From positions 744,001-808,000 of the forward strand of contig WFMF01000034.1 of the NCBI GenBank assembly GCA_011033025.1: a stretch of 64,000 bases of DNA, in the 5' to 3' direction. The notes under the pieces are model-generated. The model searched no databases, was not told the DNA's origin, and saw nothing but the letters and a program-made list of their open reading frames with translations. Shown one piece after another: positions 63,893-64,000 of the stretch; position 1 is the stretch's first letter, and each line of letters begins with the position of its first letter. The stretch is from Beroe forskalii. Taxonomy: Eukaryota > Ctenophora > Nuda > Beroida > Beroidae. The position numbers were made by a program, and so were the translations under genes.

Positions 63893-64000
63893 AGGAGCCC
63901 CGACTAGGTTCCGAGTAAGGTCCGATTAGGTTCCGACTAAGTTCCGACTAAGTTCCGACAAGGTTCCGATTAAGGTCCGACTAGGTTCCGACTAAGTTCC
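63893..64000. repeat. 11-bp tandem repeat at window end
   Basis: GTTCCGACTAA and close variants, about nine to ten units, continuing past the window. Confidence 0.85.

Overview
This window is animal (metazoan) nuclear DNA, most likely from an invertebrate that I cannot name. Three things point there: canonical GT-AG introns in a gene spanning about 30 kb, clear homologues of the deubiquitinase USP9X and the peroxisomal receptor PEX14, and dense non-autonomous DNA transposons, tRNA-derived SINEs and satellites. There is nothing bacterial, plasmid or phage-like in it. Identifications rest on reading the translated sequence; no database search was run.

Layout. 1-8.6 kb is repeat-rich and has no recognised exon. 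It includes a 3.16-kb foldback transposon (1260-4420) with a perfect 8-bp target duplication. 8.6-39.0 kb holds the 3' part of a plus-strand USP9X-like gene: 43 phase-consistent exon positions (e1-e43) coding for roughly 1,830 residues, with the Cys box in e22, the His box in e29 and a Ser/Asn/Pro-rich tail ending at the stop at 39007. Inside it, a block of about 6-7 kb carrying e9-e18 is present twice (about 11.97-19.1 kb and 21.6-27.35 kb), separated by inverted and tandem satellites. 39.4-43.3 kb is another foldback element plus several MITEs. 44.0-44.9 kb is an intact, intronless PEX14-like reading frame. 45.27-45.79 kb holds the first three coding exons of an unidentified acidic protein with LD-like motifs. 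From 46 to 64 kb I see no gene, only satellites, a 39-bp minisatellite, a decayed non-LTR retrotransposon fragment on the minus strand, and a second TSD-bounded foldback element (59765-61897).

Main observation. In the USP9X-like gene, tandem repeats sit on exon-intron junctions again and again. The repeat unit contains the splice acceptor (or donor) plus the adjoining 10-80 bases of exon, so each real junction is preceded or followed by one to more than fifty decoy splice sites. About twenty junctions show this. In the duplicated block the expansions differ between the copies: e11 has about 55 units in copy 1 and 4 in copy 2; e14 has 2 and 1; e16 has 1 and 4. The process is therefore recent and repeated.

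Caveats. The tandem block may be real, or it may be two haplotypes placed in series by the assembler. The exons of the two copies differ by 21 synonymous and no amino-acid-changing substitutions. Several conserved exons need one extra base beside a homopolymer, and the satellite at 49.7-51.5 kb decays into homopolymer noise, so consensus errors are likely in places.
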